Below are positions 4,487 through 5,638 of a DNA stretch of 5,638 nucleotides, in pieces. Positions within the stretch are counted from its first letter, which is position 1; every line of letters begins with the position of its first letter. The stretch lies in assembly GCA_910585505.1 (NCBI GenBank), contig CAJUFF010000002.1, positions 1-5,638 on the forward strand. Reading direction: 5' to 3'. Below the pieces are notes generated by a model. That model worked only from the letters and a program-made list of their open reading frames with translations, did not search any database and had not been told where the DNA came from. The DNA is from an uncultured Ruminiclostridium sp. GTDB taxonomy: Bacteria; Bacillota; Clostridia; Oscillospirales; Ruminococcaceae. A program made the position numbers and the translations under genes.

Positions 4487-4516
4487 AAGTATGGACAGGA
4501 AGGTTTTTCTTTATTC
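4487..4516 (-). promoter_or_regulatory. Forespore-type (sigma-F/sigma-G) promoter of sigG
   Basis: On the minus strand GAATA (4516-4512), an 18-bp spacer and CATACTT (4493-4487) match the sigma-G consensus GHATR-N18-CATWHTA at all but the last position. The start point near 4480 is about 30 nt upstream of the ATG at 4449. Sigma-F and sigma-G promoters overlap in sequence, and sigG is normally switched on by sigma-F and then by itself. The rest of the sigE-sigG gap (4468-4619) holds no other gene and no clear terminator. Confidence 0.65.
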
Positions 4517-4619
4517 TTGGAATTTTTTTCAAAAAGCGGAATTTGAAGTGAAAGTTATGTGAAGACAGGTTGGATTTTATCTGCTTGTGATGTTTCAGGT
4601 TGAGTTGTGTGGTGTTGCC

Positions 4620-5327
4620 TTAATTACAAAGTCTTTCAAGATCTTTTTTAAGCCTTTTTATAATTTTCTTTTCAAGCCTTGAAATATAGCTTTGTGAAAT
4701 TCCTATTTCGTCGGCCACGTCCTTTTGCGTCATTTCAACGCCGTTTTTTAGCCCGAAGCGCATTTCCATAATAGTCCTCTCCCTTTCGGGCAGCGCGTTT
4801 ACAAGATCTCGCAGAAGACTGTGCTCTACCTCGTTTTCTATGTTTACATTAACAACGTCGTTTTCTGTGCCAAGGACGTCGGACAGCAGAAGTTCGTTTC
4901 CGTCCCAGTCCACATTAAGAGGTTCGTCAATGGAAATTTCGTGTTTATACTGACTGGATTTTCGCAAAAACATAAGTATTTCGTTTTCGATGCAGCGGCT
5001 GGCGTAGGTGGCCAGCTTTATATTTTTTTCTTTACTGAATGTGTTGACTGCTTTTATAAGTCCTATGGTTCCTATGGAAATCAGGTCTTCGAGTCCTACT
5101 CCGGTACCCTCGAATTTTTTCGCTATGTATACCACCAAGCGCAGATTATGTACTATAAGAGATTCCCGCGCTTTTTCAAAATCCGTGTCCATCATATCGA
5201 ACACTTTCTGCTCTTCCTCTTTCGTCAGCGGTGGCGGAAGCGTGTCGGAACCGTTTATATAGAAAACATTTCCGGATTTAAATTTAATTTTAATAAAAAG
5301 TTTTTTAAGAATGTCTGCCGCTCTCAT
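4620..5327 (-). CDS. sigE: RNA polymerase sigma-E precursor (pro-sigma-E)
   Basis: This is the early mother-cell sigma factor of sporulation, made as an inactive membrane-associated precursor and cleaved by SpoIIGA. At 235 residues it is close to the 239 of Bacillus subtilis. The pro-region (about 1-22) is rich in Lys and hydrophobic residues (ILKKLFIKIKF) and leads into VFYINGSDTLPPPL (21-34), the equivalent of the conserved cleavage-site region VYYIGGSEALPPPL. Region 2 contains NLRLVVYIAKKF (61-72), DLISIGTIGLIKAVNTF (81-97) and KLATYASRCIENEILMFLR (104-122). DEPLNVDWDGNELLLSDVLG (134-153) is characteristic of sigma-E. Region 4.2 has the helix-turn-helix QKDVADEIGISQSYISRLEK (201-220). The ATG at 5327 has AAAGGA about 10 nt upstream; the longer frame from 5390 would overlap spoIIGA and lacks sigma-E-like sequence. 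It follows spoIIGA after 25 nt, so the two form an operon. All regions are intact. Confidence 0.96.
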   Translation of the reverse strand: MRAADILKKLFIKIKFKSGNVFYINGSDTLPPPLTKEEEQKVFDMMDTDFEKARESLIVHNLRLVVYIAKKFEGTGVGLEDLISIGTIGLIKAVNTFSKEKNIKLATYASRCIENEILMFLRKSSQYKHEISIDEPLNVDWDGNELLLSDVLGTENDVVNVNIENEVEHSLLRDLVNALPERERTIMEMRFGLKNGVEMTQKDVADEIGISQSYISRLEKKIIKRLKKDLERLCN

Positions 5328-5352
5328 TTTTGGTCTTTCCTTTCTTATGTTT

Positions 5353-5638
5353 TTATAGAATATTCGGATTAAACACGGCGTCAAATTCACCGCTGTTTAA
5401 TCCGTCTTTTGTAAAGCCGATTAGTGCATCCGTTTCTTTTTGTGTACTGTCGGTTTTTATGACGATTTTTTTAGGTTTGAAGCAAACGGCGGTTCCGCTT
5501 CCCGAAACGGTATGACAGGGGATTATTCTTATTCCTTTTAGATCGACGCTTTCCGGGTTTTCGCCGGAAAAAATTTTTATTATAGTGTCGGGACATATTT
5601 CACGGCATTTTTCCGTGCTGCAAAAAATTACGGGCAGT
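5353..5638 (-). CDS. spoIIGA: Sporulation sigma-E processing peptidase SpoIIGA, C-terminal part
   Basis: This is the C-terminal 94 codons of the gene, reading from the right edge (first whole codon at 5637-5635) to TAA 5355-5353. SpoIIGA is a membrane-anchored aspartic protease at the sporulation septum that removes the pro-region of sigma-E on a signal from the forespore protein SpoIIR. The visible part carries the family-typical tail: GIRIIPCHTVSGSGTAVCFK near the middle, resembling 'RIRPIPFHSVG...L.AF.PD', and the ending GLNSGEFDAVFNPNIL, resembling '..S.DGEF..LVHP..L'. The five N-terminal membrane helices and the catalytic DSGN-type motif lie outside the window. Position directly upstream of sigE, with a 25-nt gap, makes the call secure. 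The upstream half, promoter and start are not visible. Confidence 0.9.
   Translation of the reverse strand, partial: LPVIFCSTEKCREICPDTIIKIFSGENPESVDLKGIRIIPCHTVSGSGTAVCFKPKKIVIKTDSTQKETDALIGFTKDGLNSGEFDAVFNPNIL

Noticed and set aside
4821..5372. 183-residue and 84-residue plus-strand ORFs opposite sigE
   Set aside because: Antisense shadows of an unmistakable sigma-E coding sequence.
5330..5515. 61-residue plus-strand ORF near the right edge
   Set aside because: Antisense to the spoIIGA 3' end and without an SD.
1..5638. CRISPR array, tRNA, rRNA or riboswitch
   Set aside because: No regularly spaced repeats, cloverleaf-like segments or conserved RNA motifs were seen on reading both strands.

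Overview
The window comes from a low-GC, endospore-forming Firmicute, most likely a clostridial (Oscillospiraceae/Ruminococcaceae-like) bacterium. The right third carries the conserved minus-strand sporulation cluster spoIIGA - sigE - sigG, in that order. The left two thirds is AT-rich accessory DNA of phage or mobile-element type. The species cannot be named from the sequence alone.

Layout, left to right. (1) 1-102 minus: the first 34 codons of a small membrane protein running off the window, with its own strong promoter and two operator-like palindromes (128-165). (2) 178-852: a 675-bp insertion-sequence relic with perfect 18-bp terminal inverted repeats and perfect 9-bp target duplications. 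It contains an IS4-type transposase gene that has lost its middle. (3) 895-1165: a promoter and a decayed coiled-coil gene (lost start codon, frameshift). (4) 1192-2356: a dUTPase and a ThyX-like protein, a phage-type nucleotide-metabolism pair. (5) 2360-2674: a very short ORF and a 52-codon gene. (6) 2671-4138: promoter, perfect 14-bp inverted repeat and a large serine recombinase. (7) about 4158-4162: the junction between element and host. (8) 4135-4449 minus: the first 97 codons of sigG plus 7 codons of element sequence and a stop. (9) 4487-4516: a forespore-type promoter for sigG. (10) 4620-5327 minus: intact pro-sigma-E. (11) 5353-5638 minus: the C-terminal 94 codons of spoIIGA, running off the right edge.

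The central observation is that sigG, the late forespore sigma factor gene, is cut within conserved region 2 by an element whose serine recombinase ends about 20 bp from the junction. This is the architecture of developmental intervening sequences such as skin in sigK (recombinase SpoIVCA) and SP-beta in spsM (SprA), but at a forespore gene. Whether the element is excised during sporulation, or simply inactivates sigG, cannot be decided here because the other end lies outside the window. SpoIIGA would process pro-sigma-E in the mother cell as usual. A functional sigma-G would need recombinase-mediated excision, or a second sigG copy.
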